Below, one piece after another: positions 9,311 to 20,334 of a DNA stretch of 23,254 bases (positions are counted from its first letter, which is position 1; the number at the start of each line of letters is the position of its first letter). The notes under the pieces were generated by a model. It made no database searches and was not told the origin of the DNA. It saw only the letters and a program-made list of their open reading frames with translations. Position numbers and translations under genes: made by a program. Source of the stretch: Dunaliella salina (taxonomy: Eukaryota; Chlorophyta; Chlorophyceae; Chlamydomonadales; Dunaliellaceae); assembly GCA_002284615.2 (NCBI GenBank), contig MU069442.1, positions 908,828 to 932,081 on the forward strand. Direction: 5' to 3'.

Positions 9311-9640
9311 GAATGCATGAGGAACAATCTAGCACCCCTCGCTGCACATTGACGGTGCAATTAACTGCCCTCTCTTCCACACTAAGCATCGTAAGCCTGC
9401 AAAATTTGTACAAGTTGACATGTACAACATCTTTCACTGAAACCTTTGCACCCACTCCATTTGACATGGTGTCCATCATCACTGACGCACCCCTCGCTGT
9501 GCAAGATTTTAAGTGCCTGCTTTCAATTCCTGTTCCTCCACCACCACAAATTACTGCAACCCAACATGCGTATTGGTGGTGGTGAGCATGATCCATGCGG
9601 GGTGGTGTAAATTAGGCACCCTAATTTATCAGCATCATTT
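9311..9640 (+). other. Unassigned stretch between RNase H and integrase
   Basis: About 330 bases with one open plus-strand frame (9274-9585) rich in Thr, Ser and Pro. It may be the RNase H-integrase spacer of the element or a small insertion. No motif recognised. Confidence 0.3.
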
Positions 9641-10915
9641 TTGGCATGTCACAGCACACCACCACCTATTCCTTTGCAACAAGATGCTACTGCTAAAGAC
9701 ATTGAAGCCATGCTCTACCAGCAAGGAACGGCAAGTCCCGCAGACATCTGGCAAGATCGTGCTGCGCTTGACTACATTTTATCAGGAAGTATGAAGGCAG
9801 ATACCCCTGCACATGAAGAATTGTGCATCCAACGCAGAGCCAGGGTGTACAGATGGCGAGACAATAGGTTATTTAGATTCATGACTGATCAAGAATTGCG
9901 TGTGGTACCCTCTCCAGACGACAGAGAACAACTTGTCATGTATGCACACGAAAAAACATTGTCATTTTGGCATCAAGAGGACTCATGCCTCGCTTTTGCC
10001 TAATTACTGGCGGACTGGCCTGCACAAAGATGTTAAGCACTTAATTAATCGCTGTACTGTTTGTGGTAGAGTCAATGCCTCCTTCAATGTTACTGCACAG
10101 CAGTTGAGCCCATTGCCTATCCAGGGAATCTTCTACCGCTGGGGGGTGGACTTGGCAGGCCCTATCAACCCCGTCAGCTCCAGCGGCAACTAGTACATCA
10201 TGGTGATGATAAAGCACTTCACCTAGTTTGTTGACATCTCTACCATTCCAGATAAGTATGCTGCCACAACGGCACATGTGTTTACTGAGAAAGTGCTGTG
10301 CAGATTCGGAAGTTGTGCAGAGGTGCTCACTGATGGCGTTACTGAATTGAGAAATTCCGGAGAGTTTGATGAAGTGTTGCAGAAGAACTAAATTGATCAC
10401 AGGCGCACCGCTCCTCATCACCTGCAAGCAGATCTAGATGGTTTTGCTGAATGTGCTGTACAAACAATCAAGAGGTCTCTCAGGAAATTATGTGAAACCA
10501 GCCAATTTCCAGAAGCATGGGACAAAGCGCTGCCTTGGATAATGCTGGGCAACAATTGCAGCACATAAGCACCAACTAAAATGTCGCCCTATTTTATGCT
10601 TCACGCGTGTCATTCTGTCATCCCACCAGCACATGTGCACCATCTTGCTGAGAGCATTGACCTTGATGATGTTGCAACTGCTACTGAGAGCGTATTGCAC
10701 AGGGCAGAAGTTGCGCAAAAGGCTCGCATTGTAGCCGATGAGAACCTCTAAATTGCTCAACATCGCGAAACACTGCGGAACGCCACCATCAGAGGTGGGG
10801 GATACCTACCTCCTTTGCGTCAGTTCTCTGTGGGTGACTTTGTGTACCTTCAGAGCGAGCACTTGACAGTGCACTCCAGATACCTGCTAAACGACAGATC
10901 CATCGTGTCAGGAAA
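9641..10915 (+). pseudogene. Gypsy-type integrase, multiple stops and frameshifts
   Basis: Starts with a spacer ending RRARVYRWRDNRLFRF, then the H2C2 zinc-binding region spread over two frames (AHEK, then HFGIKRTH, DVKHLINRCTVC). The catalytic core shows WGVDLAGPI (first Asp), VLTDGVTE (second Asp) and FAECAVQTIKRSLRK (Glu). It is followed by a 'VGDFVYL' C-terminal segment at about 10830. Stops interrupt it at 10191, 10224, 10389, 10566 and 10749, so no integrase can be made. The DDE residues are still recognisable, which suggests decay is not ancient. Confidence 0.88.
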
Positions 10916-11533
10916 GTGCATGCCAATGGGGCCATACAGCTGCAAGGCAAATGTGCAGAGACACTCATGAACAATGTCTGCAATGTAGCTCCCCGCCACT
11001 TGCCTGGGATAGACCCTAAAATTGATCATACACTGGCTCGACCTGACATAAATTTTGCATATGAAGTGTTCGCCTTGGTGGACGAAGAGGACAAGATGCT
11101 GCTCTGTGATGGATGTGGAACTGGTTGGCACACCATGTGCTTACAGCCTCCCTTGCAAAGCATACCACGTGGCAGCTGGATGTTGTGCCCCAGATGTATT
11201 GCTGATAGAGTGTCTATGGCTGATTTGCGAGCTGTGCGCAAAGATCAAATGCCTGCACCTGGACAACTGCTAAGAGGGCGTCCTGTACCCTTGTCCCAAC
11301 ATGCTGTACCTCGCAGGAGGAGTCAGGAGCTGGCGGCCTTTGAAGGCCGCACAGTGGCCCACAAGAACAAGCACGGAGGCCAGCTGAGGAGCAGACTGGG
11401 GAAGGTGCACTGCTTGGGAGCAGGAGCTGGGTTGAAGTGCTCCCAAATCATGTTTGAGGACGGCAGCAGCATGACCATGAGCAGAGAGGAAGTTCGGAAC
11501 CGGCTGATACCAGAAGTCCGCAGCCGGGTTTGA
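10916..11533 (+). pseudogene. C-terminal PHD finger plus Tudor/SH3-like tail of the retrotransposon polyprotein
   Basis: One intact 205-codon frame. It begins inside the integrase C-terminal region ([25 protein letters not shown]) with no stop codons. It then has a PHD finger core: [34 protein letters not shown]. The second, third and fourth metal pairs are present. The first Cys pair is not: the expected C-x2-C reads Y-E-V-F, explained by two single-base changes (TGT to TAT, TGC/TGT to TTC). A second module ([42 protein letters not shown]) looks like a small beta-barrel reader fold. The frame is continuous with the integrase, so these are element domains rather than a host gene. Confidence 0.75.
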
Positions 11534-11710
11534 AGCAGCAGCAACAGCGGCAGCAGCGGATCGGGTGATGCAGCAGGGTCTGGTTTGGCAAAAGTCTGGG
11601 GGGTTTGGGAGGCAGCTTGGTCTGGTCTGGGAAGAGGGTTCCACGAAGCCACAGTTTTACCAACTTGCAATGTGTGATTTCAGCGCTTGCCTCCACAAGC
11701 TCTTCAAATC

Positions 11711-11717
11711 AGGGGGG
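11711..11717 (+). other. Candidate polypurine tract of the gypsy-type element
   Basis: AGGGGGG about 180 bases after the end of the polyprotein frame, followed by TATACTACGTAGTGGAG. It is the right place and composition for plus-strand priming next to a 3' LTR, but no LTR pair was found to confirm it. Confidence 0.35.
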
Positions 11718-12150
11718 TATACTACGTAGTGGAGAGTCAAACTAAGTTGTTGAAATAGATGTGCGACATGGCGTTGTTCTGATTCATGAAAGAAAGTATC
11801 CTGTAATGCACTATACTTTGTGGATGGCAGGCAGGTGAGGAAATATCTGAGGAAGAGGCACGGAGAGTGGGAGCAGAGGGCCACGAAACAGGGGACCCCC
11901 CTGTTCGGAGCCGGGCTGCTGCTGTTCCTGGTTTTCCGACCTTATCTAAGGCAAAAAGTGGCCATTCACTTTACCTCACCCCATTTACCACTTCCCAAGA
12001 CCCCATTCGGGGGATGCACATGATAGGTGCCACCTACCCTCCCCATTTTTCATCACAAGGAGTTTAATGTTTTCATCAGGAAATGTTCTGTGCTTTTTTT
12101 GTGGGGAAAAGTGATAGTGTGTGGGGGGGAACAATTTCTGGGAATTTCTG
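11718..12150. other. Spacer or decayed 3' LTR; no gene supported
   Basis: May include a decayed 3' LTR. A plus-strand open stretch (11820-12023) reads VRKYLRKRHGEWEQ, then a hydrophobic GAGLLLFLVF segment. It has no family match I recognise and no splice support. Confidence 0.3.
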
Positions 12151-12563
12151 AGCCGAGGTGCGTTCACACTGGCTCGGCTCGGCCAATCTCCCCTGAGAAA
12201 ATTATTACTTCAATTTCTCTCATCCTACAGTCAGAACAGTAGAAAAAAATTATTTTCTTTCAAGTTGTTTCAGCTTACAGTAGGCCTCCCATCATGCTCC
12301 TACAGGCCAAGACTTGGCCGCCAAGTTGGGCACAGACCAATGCGCACCTGTGCCAGCAAGGGGAGGCATGTTTGGCAGCCCAGCGGGCTGGCATGCCCCA
12401 GTGGAGGTGCGCATGATGCCAGGCACCACCTGCCTGAGGGCTTGCTGCTTTGCTTTTGGGGAAAGGGTATATTACATTATTTGTGAACACCCTCGGCTCG
12501 GCTGAAATAATGATAAAGAATTATTTTTTGGTGGGCCGAGCCGCTAGTGTGAACGCGGCCTTA
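12151..12563. mobile_element. Inverted-repeat (MITE-like) element of about 410 bp
   Basis: The left arm AGGTGCGTTCACACT, then GGCTCGGCTCGGCC (about 12156-12184), is matched in inverse by the right arm GGCCGAGCC-GCTAGTGTGAACGC (12534-12556). Secondary CTCGGCTCGG copies lie just inside (12491-12501). The interior is AT-rich on both flanks of a GC-rich middle and has no transposase. The family is unclear because I could not find a target duplication; TTAA occurs only on the right (12561-12564). Confidence 0.6.
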
Positions 12564-12581
12564 AGTAATGTACGTTTTTAA

Positions 12582-12785
12582 GCACAAAGACAATTTGTTG
12601 GCCGTAAAAACGGTAAATTATTTGTTGACGTCAACGATTTGGCAATTGCTTTTATTTACCGCCAAAAACCGTCGGAAATTAAAGAAGTTGTGAACAGCGA
12701 TGTACAGATACGCCGTGAAATGGAAGTGGCGCGGTGCAACTTTGACGCCAACGTCAGAAAACCGATCCTTTCAAGGGAGCCTTAG
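12582..12785 (+). other. Protein-like open stretch without start codon, unrecognised
   Basis: An open frame of 67 codons between TAA (12579) and TAG (12783) containing GRKNGKLFVDVNDLAIAF, then EIKEVVNSDVQIRREME. It lacks an upstream ATG. Composition looks coding (balanced charged and hydrophobic residues), but 67 open codons can occur by chance. It could be an exon, a transposon remnant or noise. Confidence 0.2.
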
Positions 12786-13421
12786 TAGCGCCTTTGAGAG
12801 CTACCCTTGCCTCGTTGTTCGAGTGCTCATTCATCTTCTTCCTCAGGTTGCGAGATTCTGACATCTAGGCCAGCGAGTTCGCAAATGGACTACTTGATTT
12901 CCTGATGCTAGCGAAACGCTTCAAGCTTTTTGGGCGACTAGGACCCCTGCCATTCACCATGTCCAGTATTTGGATATTTCTTGCTTTCGTGAATTAAAAC
13001 GAATTGTTGAACAAGCTTTCCCCATCTTTCCACGAACTTTTTTTTTTTCTTGTATGAAATTTTCACAGGCTAAAAAGGGTGTGCAAGGTTTTACAAAAGG
13101 TGGCCTACAGCCCGAGGCTCTGGCTGATCGGCTGCCAATGAAACAATCACAACCAGCATCATAAGTTATAAAAAGGCTAGTAGTTTGACTGGAGGCCTTC
13201 TTTCTCCTGCAACCTTTAAAAACGCAAGTACTTCCACTTTGCTTCTCCCGAAAAAACTCTGGAGCCGAGTGCTTCCAGTAACCCTCCTGCTGCCTTTCCT
13301 GCACACAGAGTAGTGTTAGATGCTACAGGCTCTTTCTACTTTTGTCATGCTCATTTTCAAAATGTATTTCGTTTTTCCCTAACCCAAGATACAGAGACTT
13401 CTCGTTTAATTTCTGAACTTA
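12786..13421. other. Spacer; nothing recognised
   Basis: No coding frame with family motifs, no repeat array and no transposon termini seen on either strand. Confidence 0.4.
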
Positions 13422-13426
13422 GGGGT

Positions 13427-13797
13427 TGTAAAGGATATACAAGGCTCACGATAGCCTTGTACTACATCCCGGGCTCTGCCTTTTCACAAGTGTTACATTG
13501 GTAGCAAAGCCTAGCCAGGACCACCCATGATTTCGTAATCATGAGTTCAATGGTTGGATCCTTGGGAAAAGCACAGTGGAAAAAGCGGAAATTCTTCCCG
13601 AAGGTTACATTGGCACGTCCAATTAACCACTGACTTCGTTCTGAGATTAACATGTAGACATTCTAAGGGATTTCATTGGGTTGTGTTAAGCTCACGAGGA
13701 CGCAAGCTCAGGAGGGTGGGGAGGAATGTAACAGATATACAAGGCTCACGATAGCCTTGTACTACATCCCGGGCTCTGCCTTTTCACAAGTGTTACA
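13427..13797 (+). mobile_element. TRIM: complete 371-bp miniature LTR retrotransposon
   Basis: Two 71-base direct repeats, 13427-13497 and 13727-13797, differ at only two positions. Each begins TGTAA and ends TGTTACA. The pair is flanked by a perfect 5-base target duplication GGGGT (13422-13426 and 13798-13802). Just inside the left LTR is a primer-binding site TGGTAGCAAAGCC (13499-), which resembles the complement of an initiator tRNA-Met 3' end. Just inside the right LTR is a polypurine tract AGGAGGGTGGGGAGGAA (13710-13726). The 229-base interior has no coding capacity. Each LTR contains a perfect 9-bp-stem hairpin, TACAAGGCT...AGCCTTGTA. It is non-autonomous and would need reverse transcriptase and integrase from another element. 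Confidence 0.95.
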
Positions 13798-13802
13798 GGG
13801 GT

Positions 13803-14510
13803 CTCATTCGACACACTGAGCAGCCAGACTACCTGGCTGAAGGTTACATTCCCTTGTTAACCTCCAGACCCCCACAAGCACTTTTGGTTTCTTTCTTTGG
13901 AGGTGGAAGGGACTTCCGGCTCTCTTGAGCCAGTGTGCCTCCTTTTCCCTCATGGACACAGGGAGAAAAAGAAAGAGGAAAAGAAAAGTCTACGCAAGCC
14001 AAAGGCCCCGTGCATTAAGGGAAGAACCCCTAACAAAAGACACAGGGAGAGCTGCTCCGCCTTTGTAGCTTTCCCTTCTTCTCTCAGGGAGGGAGCGTTT
14101 CCCTGCCTCCAAAGTTTTTTTGGAGAAGCAACCGCAAGGGTAACAGTCTATTACCTCAAAACAATTTACTGTCTCTGTGCTTGAAAGCACTGCCTGGCAT
14201 GAAACAATTTATGGCTCCGGCCCCCAGCTCCAGGGTTGAAATCACACAACAGAGGGAGCTTTCATGGTAGCATTTAAATGTCCAGGTGTGTAAGCACGCC
14301 AGAGTGCAGATTATCACAATCATAGTTTGTTGACCCCAAATGGTCCTCGCACCCACACAGGATGCTATGCACTACTGTTGGGAAGTTTTATGGAAAGCAT
14401 ACAGCGCAGGTCACAATCTAACACTGTGCTAAAATGCCGTCACAAGGTGGGTCAGAACAATGGTCCTCTACAGCATCCTCATTTCTAGTGCTTCGGCAGT
14501 GTTCACAAGT
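13803..14510. other. Spacer between the TRIM and the 3' end of the CCDC61-like gene
   Basis: Includes A/G-rich and C/T-rich blocks (13950-14120). On the minus strand TGTAA occurs at 13848-13844 and could serve as a distal poly(A) signal of the CCDC61-like gene. No gene recognised. Confidence 0.4.
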
Positions 14511-14770
14511 CAAACATGCCCTGGCTCCGGATGCCTGGCAAAGCATCCCTGGTTCTGCACATCCACAAGCCAGGCATTCCCAGGCTCAGGATGCCAGACT
14601 CAGCATCCCTGACTCAATGTCCGCAAGTCAGGCATGCCCAGGCTCAGAATGCCTGACTCAGCATCCCTGACTCCAAGTTCAAAAGCCAGGCAAACCACTC
14701 AACTTGACTCGAGATGCCTAAATCAATGTCCCTGACTCGTATTCAAGTCAGGCATGCCCCGGCTCAGGTT
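14511..14770. repeat. ~60-bp minisatellite overlapping the stop codon of the CCDC61-like gene
   Basis: About four degenerate copies of a unit with the core (T/C)CAGGCATGCCC-(A/C)GGCTCAGG-ATGCC-GACTCAGCATCCCTGACTC. Copies start near 14511, 14570, 14629, 14691 and 14749. The last copy includes the stop codon of the minus-strand gene (TCA at 14764-14766). Confidence 0.85.
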
Positions 14771-17700
14771 GCAGCCCGGCCCCCACTGCTCTTCGCCATT
14801 TTTAGGAAGTTCTGCAACGCATGCAGCCGCGTGTCGATGTCTGCAATCTCGGTGGTGGCATCGTCAAAGACCTTTGGTGGCGGGGCCAAATGCTGCTGCG
14901 CCCGCTGTGGCTCAGAAGTAGCTGCATGGCAATGTGGCAGGGCAACATGTGGGCAGGGCAATATGAGCAGGACGAAGTGGCGAAGCTCTGCCTGTAGGGC
15001 CATGCAGCGGGAAGGGAAGGCCTACATAGTGGCACCCGTCTTCGAAGGCAGCTTTGATGATGCACTGCTGCGGAGGCAGGGCAAGGCAAAGAAAAAATAT
15101 TGAAAATTCCAACATCGATCTCAGAGCGTGCATTAAGGAAAGGGCTTCCACGATCGCCCCCACCAGGATCAGAACCTGCAACACCTCCCTGACCTCCGCA
15201 AAGATTTGGGAAGGTCAGTTTGATCTCTAGCGCCTTGTAGTCTAACTAAAGTATAGGCAGTAGTGCTGCAGATAGTCATGAGATAGTCGGGTGATGACAT
15301 GATGACATGACAATTACATGGCCATTGCAGGGTCCCGAAGCAAACGCATCAGCGCATTGGTAACCACGTTGGGGTTGTACATGCAGTGACACTAACTAAC
15401 ATATGACAGCCCCTCCCGATGCCTTCAGGCAGCAGTCTTGAAGCAAAACCTTGCACAAAACAATTGCAGGAGCGCATGCTGTCAGACATGCCATGAACCA
15501 TGCTGAAACTCAGGGAAAACTTCTGCTTCTGTGGAGCTTTGATCATGCATCCACATGAGGTCAAAGGCACCATGCTGTTTGCCCTATCTACCCTGAGGCA
15601 AACACGCATACTTTTTCGACTTTTGTCACTAAGTTGCTTGCAAGGTGAGGTCACTGCTTCAAAACATGACAAACAGCCGTGCATGCTACTTCATTTCCGG
15701 TCAAGCCTTCACAGCTTTGCTTCCTTGAGATTGTAATGAGCTTCCGACATTAAGCTGTGCATGGCAAAGTACTTATGCCTGTACTGCCTGTCGCCTGGGT
15801 TCAGAGCTGGGCACCATACTGAGCTCTGATCATGCATGGACATGAAGGCAAGGGCCTGCTGTTTGCCCAACCTAGCCTGAGGCAAACACTTTCTCCTGTT
15901 CCGCTTGCCCACACTGCTTAATTCCCTGCCAGGCCTTTGCGAATCAGCCTCTTCCAGGTTGTCATGGGCTGCCAACACCAAGCTGAAGCTGGTGAAGTAC
16001 TTATGCCATGTTGCCTGCTGCCTGGGACCAGAGCTGGGCACTCACCAGCAACATTTGTCCCTGATCCTGGGCCTGCAGCAGGCTGGTGGATGGGCGGCAA
16101 GTTGGAGGGCTGGCTCTCTGCAGTCTCATGAGGAGGCCAGCAGGGCATAATCATCAGTATGCACTGAATTCTCAGCAGTGTCATGAGAAGGCTAGCAGAG
16201 CACAATCATCAGCAGTGTCATGAGAGGGCCCGCATGGCACAGACTTGTTGACTGGTGGATGGGCGGCAAGTTGGAGGGCTGATTCTCTGCAGTGTCATGA
16301 GGGGGGTTTGCATGGCACGCTGATCAGTATGCAATGGGTTCTCGGTGGTGTCATTAGAGGGCCTGCATGGCGCATCCATCGGCAGTGTCATGAGAAGGTC
16401 CGCACGGCACAGATTCCTTGACTGGTGGTAATGGGTTCTCCATGTTGTTTTGAGGGGGCCAGCGTGGCACGTTCATCAGCAGTGTCATGAGAGGGCCCGC
16501 ATGGCACAGACTTGTTGACTGGCGGATGGGCGGCAAGTTGGAGGGCTGGTTCTCTGCAGTGTCATGAGGGGGGTTTGCATGGCACAATGACCTTGAAGCA
16601 AGGGTTTCTATGTGTCACCGTCTTGCACACTTGCAGCATGGCACAATTACATTTAAGTAAGGGTTTCGAAGTGTCATCATTTTGCACACTTGCACCATGG
16701 CCCGATCATCTTGAAGCACGGGTTCAAAGTGTCATCATCTGCACACTCATCACCTTTTCCTCAGTTTCAAAGGGCTTAGCTTTACTCTACCTTGGTACAC
16801 CTTGGATTAAGCTTACCCCTGATGAATATAGAATGCTGCTGGTTGCGTTCAGGAACAAAGTGGCTGTACTTCTAGTCACAGAAACACAACCAGTTCAGTG
16901 ATGCAACCAGCAGCAATATGCAATGTGCAACCAGCAGCATGCAACCAGCAGCAATATGCACTATGTAACCAGCAGCAATATGCAATATGCAACCAGCAGC
17001 AATACGCAATATGCAACCAGCAGCAATATGCAGTATGTAACCAGCAGCAATATGCAATATGCAACCAGCAGCAATCTATAGTCCTGAGGGGTCAGACAGT
17101 GATAGTTGTGAAAGTGGCTCTTCTGAGCCACTGTGTCCCTTTTCCTTAAATGATGTAGGGAGAATATCTCTGCCTGCCTAGTTTTTCTTTTCTTTTCTGT
17201 GAGAGCGGATACTTAGCCTCTGCTGTGCTTGCAGCAGGTGGCCTGGGCTGCTGCTCATGCACATGCTCACTCAGGCACACAGTGTTGTACGTGCCTTATT
17301 CAAAAGCTCACTCAAGGTAAACATTGTCATTCGTGCCTTGCTCAAATGTTCACCCAGGCAACCAGTGTTGTACGTGCCTTACTCAAAAGCTCACCCAAGG
17401 TAAACAGTGTCATTTGTGCCTTGCTCAAATGCTCACTCAGGCAAGCAGTGTCGTATGTGTGTTATTCAAATGCTCACTCAGGCAAGCAATACCATTCATG
17501 CTCCATTCAAATGACCACTCAGGCAAGCAATGTCACTTATGCCTTATTCAAGTGCTCTCACTAAGGTAAGCAGTGTCATATGTGTTTAATTCAAATTCCC
17601 ACTCAGGCAAGCAGTTTCATATGTGCCTTATTCAAATGCTCTCACTCAGGCAAGCAGTGACCCTTTGCACGGGGCCCCCTTATATCACCATGCGCCTTAA

Positions 17701-20279
17701 ATGCTACACAAGGTCATGAATGAGCTGCTCCGCTGTGCAGCTCTGTATAAGAGGCTATGCAGAGTAATGCATGGAGCGTGCTGCAACAGGTTACGCAGAG
17801 TAGTGCATGGAGCGTGCAGTGCACCTGCACAACTGCACTGCTGCGCGAGGTCATGTACGAGCTATTCTGCTGCAAATGGTCATGTATAGTGAGTGCATGG
17901 AGCGTGCATTGCGCTTGCACACCGGCGCTGCTGCACGAGGCCGTGCATGAGCTGCCCTGCTGCAAACGTTGATGTGAAGGGCATGGAGCGCGCAGCGTAC
18001 TAGCACACCTGCACTGCTGCACGAGGTAATTTTCAAGCCACTCTGCTGCAAGAGTTATTCATAGTGAGTGCATGGAGCGTGCAGTGCACCTGCACACCTG
18101 CACAGCTGCGCGAGGTCATGCACGAGCTGCCCTGTTGCAAAGGGTTATCTGGAGTGAACGGAGCGTGCAGTGCACTTGCACACCTGCGCTGCTGCGCGAG
18201 GTCATGTACGAGCTGCCCTGTTGCAAAGGGTTATCTGGAGTGAACGGAGCGTGCAGTGCATTTGCACACCTGCGCTGCTGCGCGAGGTCATGTAGGAGCT
18301 GAGCCGGTTTTTGACCTCCTGCAGAGCCCGGCCAGGAGAGGTGGAGCGCTCAGCGGACTCTGGCCTGCTTTTTGGCCGCCCTGCGAGTTTGCAATGGAGG
18401 ACAAACATGCAACAGACACTTTTAAGATCCGTGGTCGACTGCGTGTTTGCAATTGGGGACAATCATGCACACACCTTCAGGTCTTTGGCGGACCTTTGTG
18501 TTTGCCATTGAGGAGGTAGATGCATATGAATGAAACATCCTGGGCTTGCATGGCACAACACAATGATTGCTCTGCGCGCCAATGCATTCACAACAACACG
18601 TCTGCATATGCAGCACACTTAGAGGAGTTGCCATGCACGTGAATGGCCAGCCTGTCAGTCTCAGAGCTCAGGCACCCAAGGGTGGGGCACATCAGTATGT
18701 ACCATGCAGAAGGAGCAGGTGTGCATATTCCTTCATCTCCAGCAGTTGCCTTCTCATGTTCTTAACACCATTATTGTTGTCATCATCATTACCATTCATA
18801 CTATTGTTTCATACATCATCAGCAGGTGCTAGGTGTGCTTCACTCATGACCGGCAGGTGCCATCAGGGAAAAGCAGGCAGCCAGACCACCAGCTGCTGCC
18901 AGCGCGGCATGACAATGGAAGGGTTACAAGGGGTTATCCAACACCAGCACGACGTGACAATGGATGGGTTCTGAGGGTTACAAGGGGTTAGCCAACACCA
19001 GCGCAACAGGACAGTAGGTGGCACCCGACAGCCCAGGGGCTGCCTTATCGGGAGCAGAACAAGGAGCTTCTTTTGCAGCATTACCCCAAACAGAGGCAAG
19101 CGAGCACAATTCCGATGCCTGAGCGTAGCTCTCATAACTTCTGTGACACTCAGACCTGAGAATGGTCAAGCCAGCAGGAGACTGCGCTTGCAGTATCCCC
19201 ATTTTGACCCCATTTTCACTCACGTCTTCGCCTGGTCTAAAACAAGAAAATCGTTGGGCCTGCTCACATGCAGTAAGACTCCATAATTCTTTCCTTTCTT
19301 TGCAGTGGGACAATTGGCACGATGTGTTCTGCCCCAGCCTTTCCAGCTTGCTCATGTGCATTTGAGCTCCAGCAACTCTGATCAGAGTGTCCTAGCCACC
19401 TCATTTAGAGTGGGACTTCAGACACAATGTTTTTCCTCCAAGCCTCACCAACGCGCTGCTTTGCATTTGAACTCCAGCATCTGAACTCTGCATTCAATTT
19501 CCTAGCCTGCTCGCATGCAGTAGGACTCCAGACATGATCATTTCCTGTCTTAGCCTGAGCGGCCTGCTAACGTGCATTTGAACTCCAGCTACTTCATTCA
19601 AAGCCCCAGCCTGATCATACGCAGTAGGACTCTGGACATAATGTTTCCTGTCCGAGCCTTACCAACCTGCTCATGTGCGTTTTAACTCTGGCAAATCTAA
19701 TCAACGTCTCAGCTTGCTCATATGCAGCGGTGGGACTCCAGATGCAATGTGTTCTGTCCTTTCCTTACCAACCTGCCAATATGCATTTGAGCTCCAGCAA
19801 CTCCCATCAATTTCTCAGCCTGATCAACCTGCCCATATGCTGTCAAACCCCCAGCGGGCTCACCTCCAGGCTCAGGAAACTTGGACCAGGCTTCTTTCCC
19901 ACTGCCCCAAGCAGGCCGCTTCGAGCCGGTGCCTCCCGAGCTAGGAGAACCTGCCAGCACACATCCAGGTGTGCCTTTGGGTGAGCTGCACACACTCTGT
20001 CCAGAGTATTCATGGCGATTCTCATTGAAGCAGCCAATCACAATAAGTTGTGACCTACGTAGTGCAAGCAGCCATGGATTGAGGGGGTGATTCCACTCTT
20101 TCAAACAAAACACATGTCGCCTCAGGTACGTCTGGAGAGTGAGCGCAAGAGCCTCGACGAGTGGATGTGTAGGGTGCCATTTCAGGCTCGGAGCCTGCTT
20201 CAGCTGCACAACGCAAAACATCAGTTGCAAACCACAGTGAGCAAGTCAAATTTAGCCCGCAATGCAGATGACAGGAGAC

Positions 20280-20334
<55 letters not shown>

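Larger units (their letters stand above)
7705..11717 (+). mobile_element. Degraded Ty3/gypsy-type LTR retrotransposon pol region with nested insertions
   Basis: The order reverse transcriptase (7705-8130), RNase H (8890-9300), integrase (9641-10910) and C-terminal PHD module (10916-11533) is the Ty3/gypsy pol order. Reading frames are broken by many stops and frameshifts, so the copy is inactive. Gag and protease are not seen. The position where they would lie is occupied by the L13a fragment. The pol is split by an inserted LINE-like fragment (about 8130-8622) and a hAT-type MITE (8631-8864). A polypurine tract (AGGGGGG, 11711-11717) may mark the start of the 3' LTR, which I could not delimit. 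Confidence 0.85.

Noticed and set aside
16872..17149. Repeat proteins (CNQQQYAI or HIAAGCIL) on either strand
   Set aside because: A 24-base satellite in an intron stays open in several frames by periodicity. No start context or flanking domain.
18985..19110. Extra CCDC61-like exon (minus; SVWGNAAKEAPCSAPDKAAP)
   Set aside because: It looks coding and follows an acceptor-like CTCAG, but the phase needed to sit between the flanking exons hits a stop. Omitted from the model.
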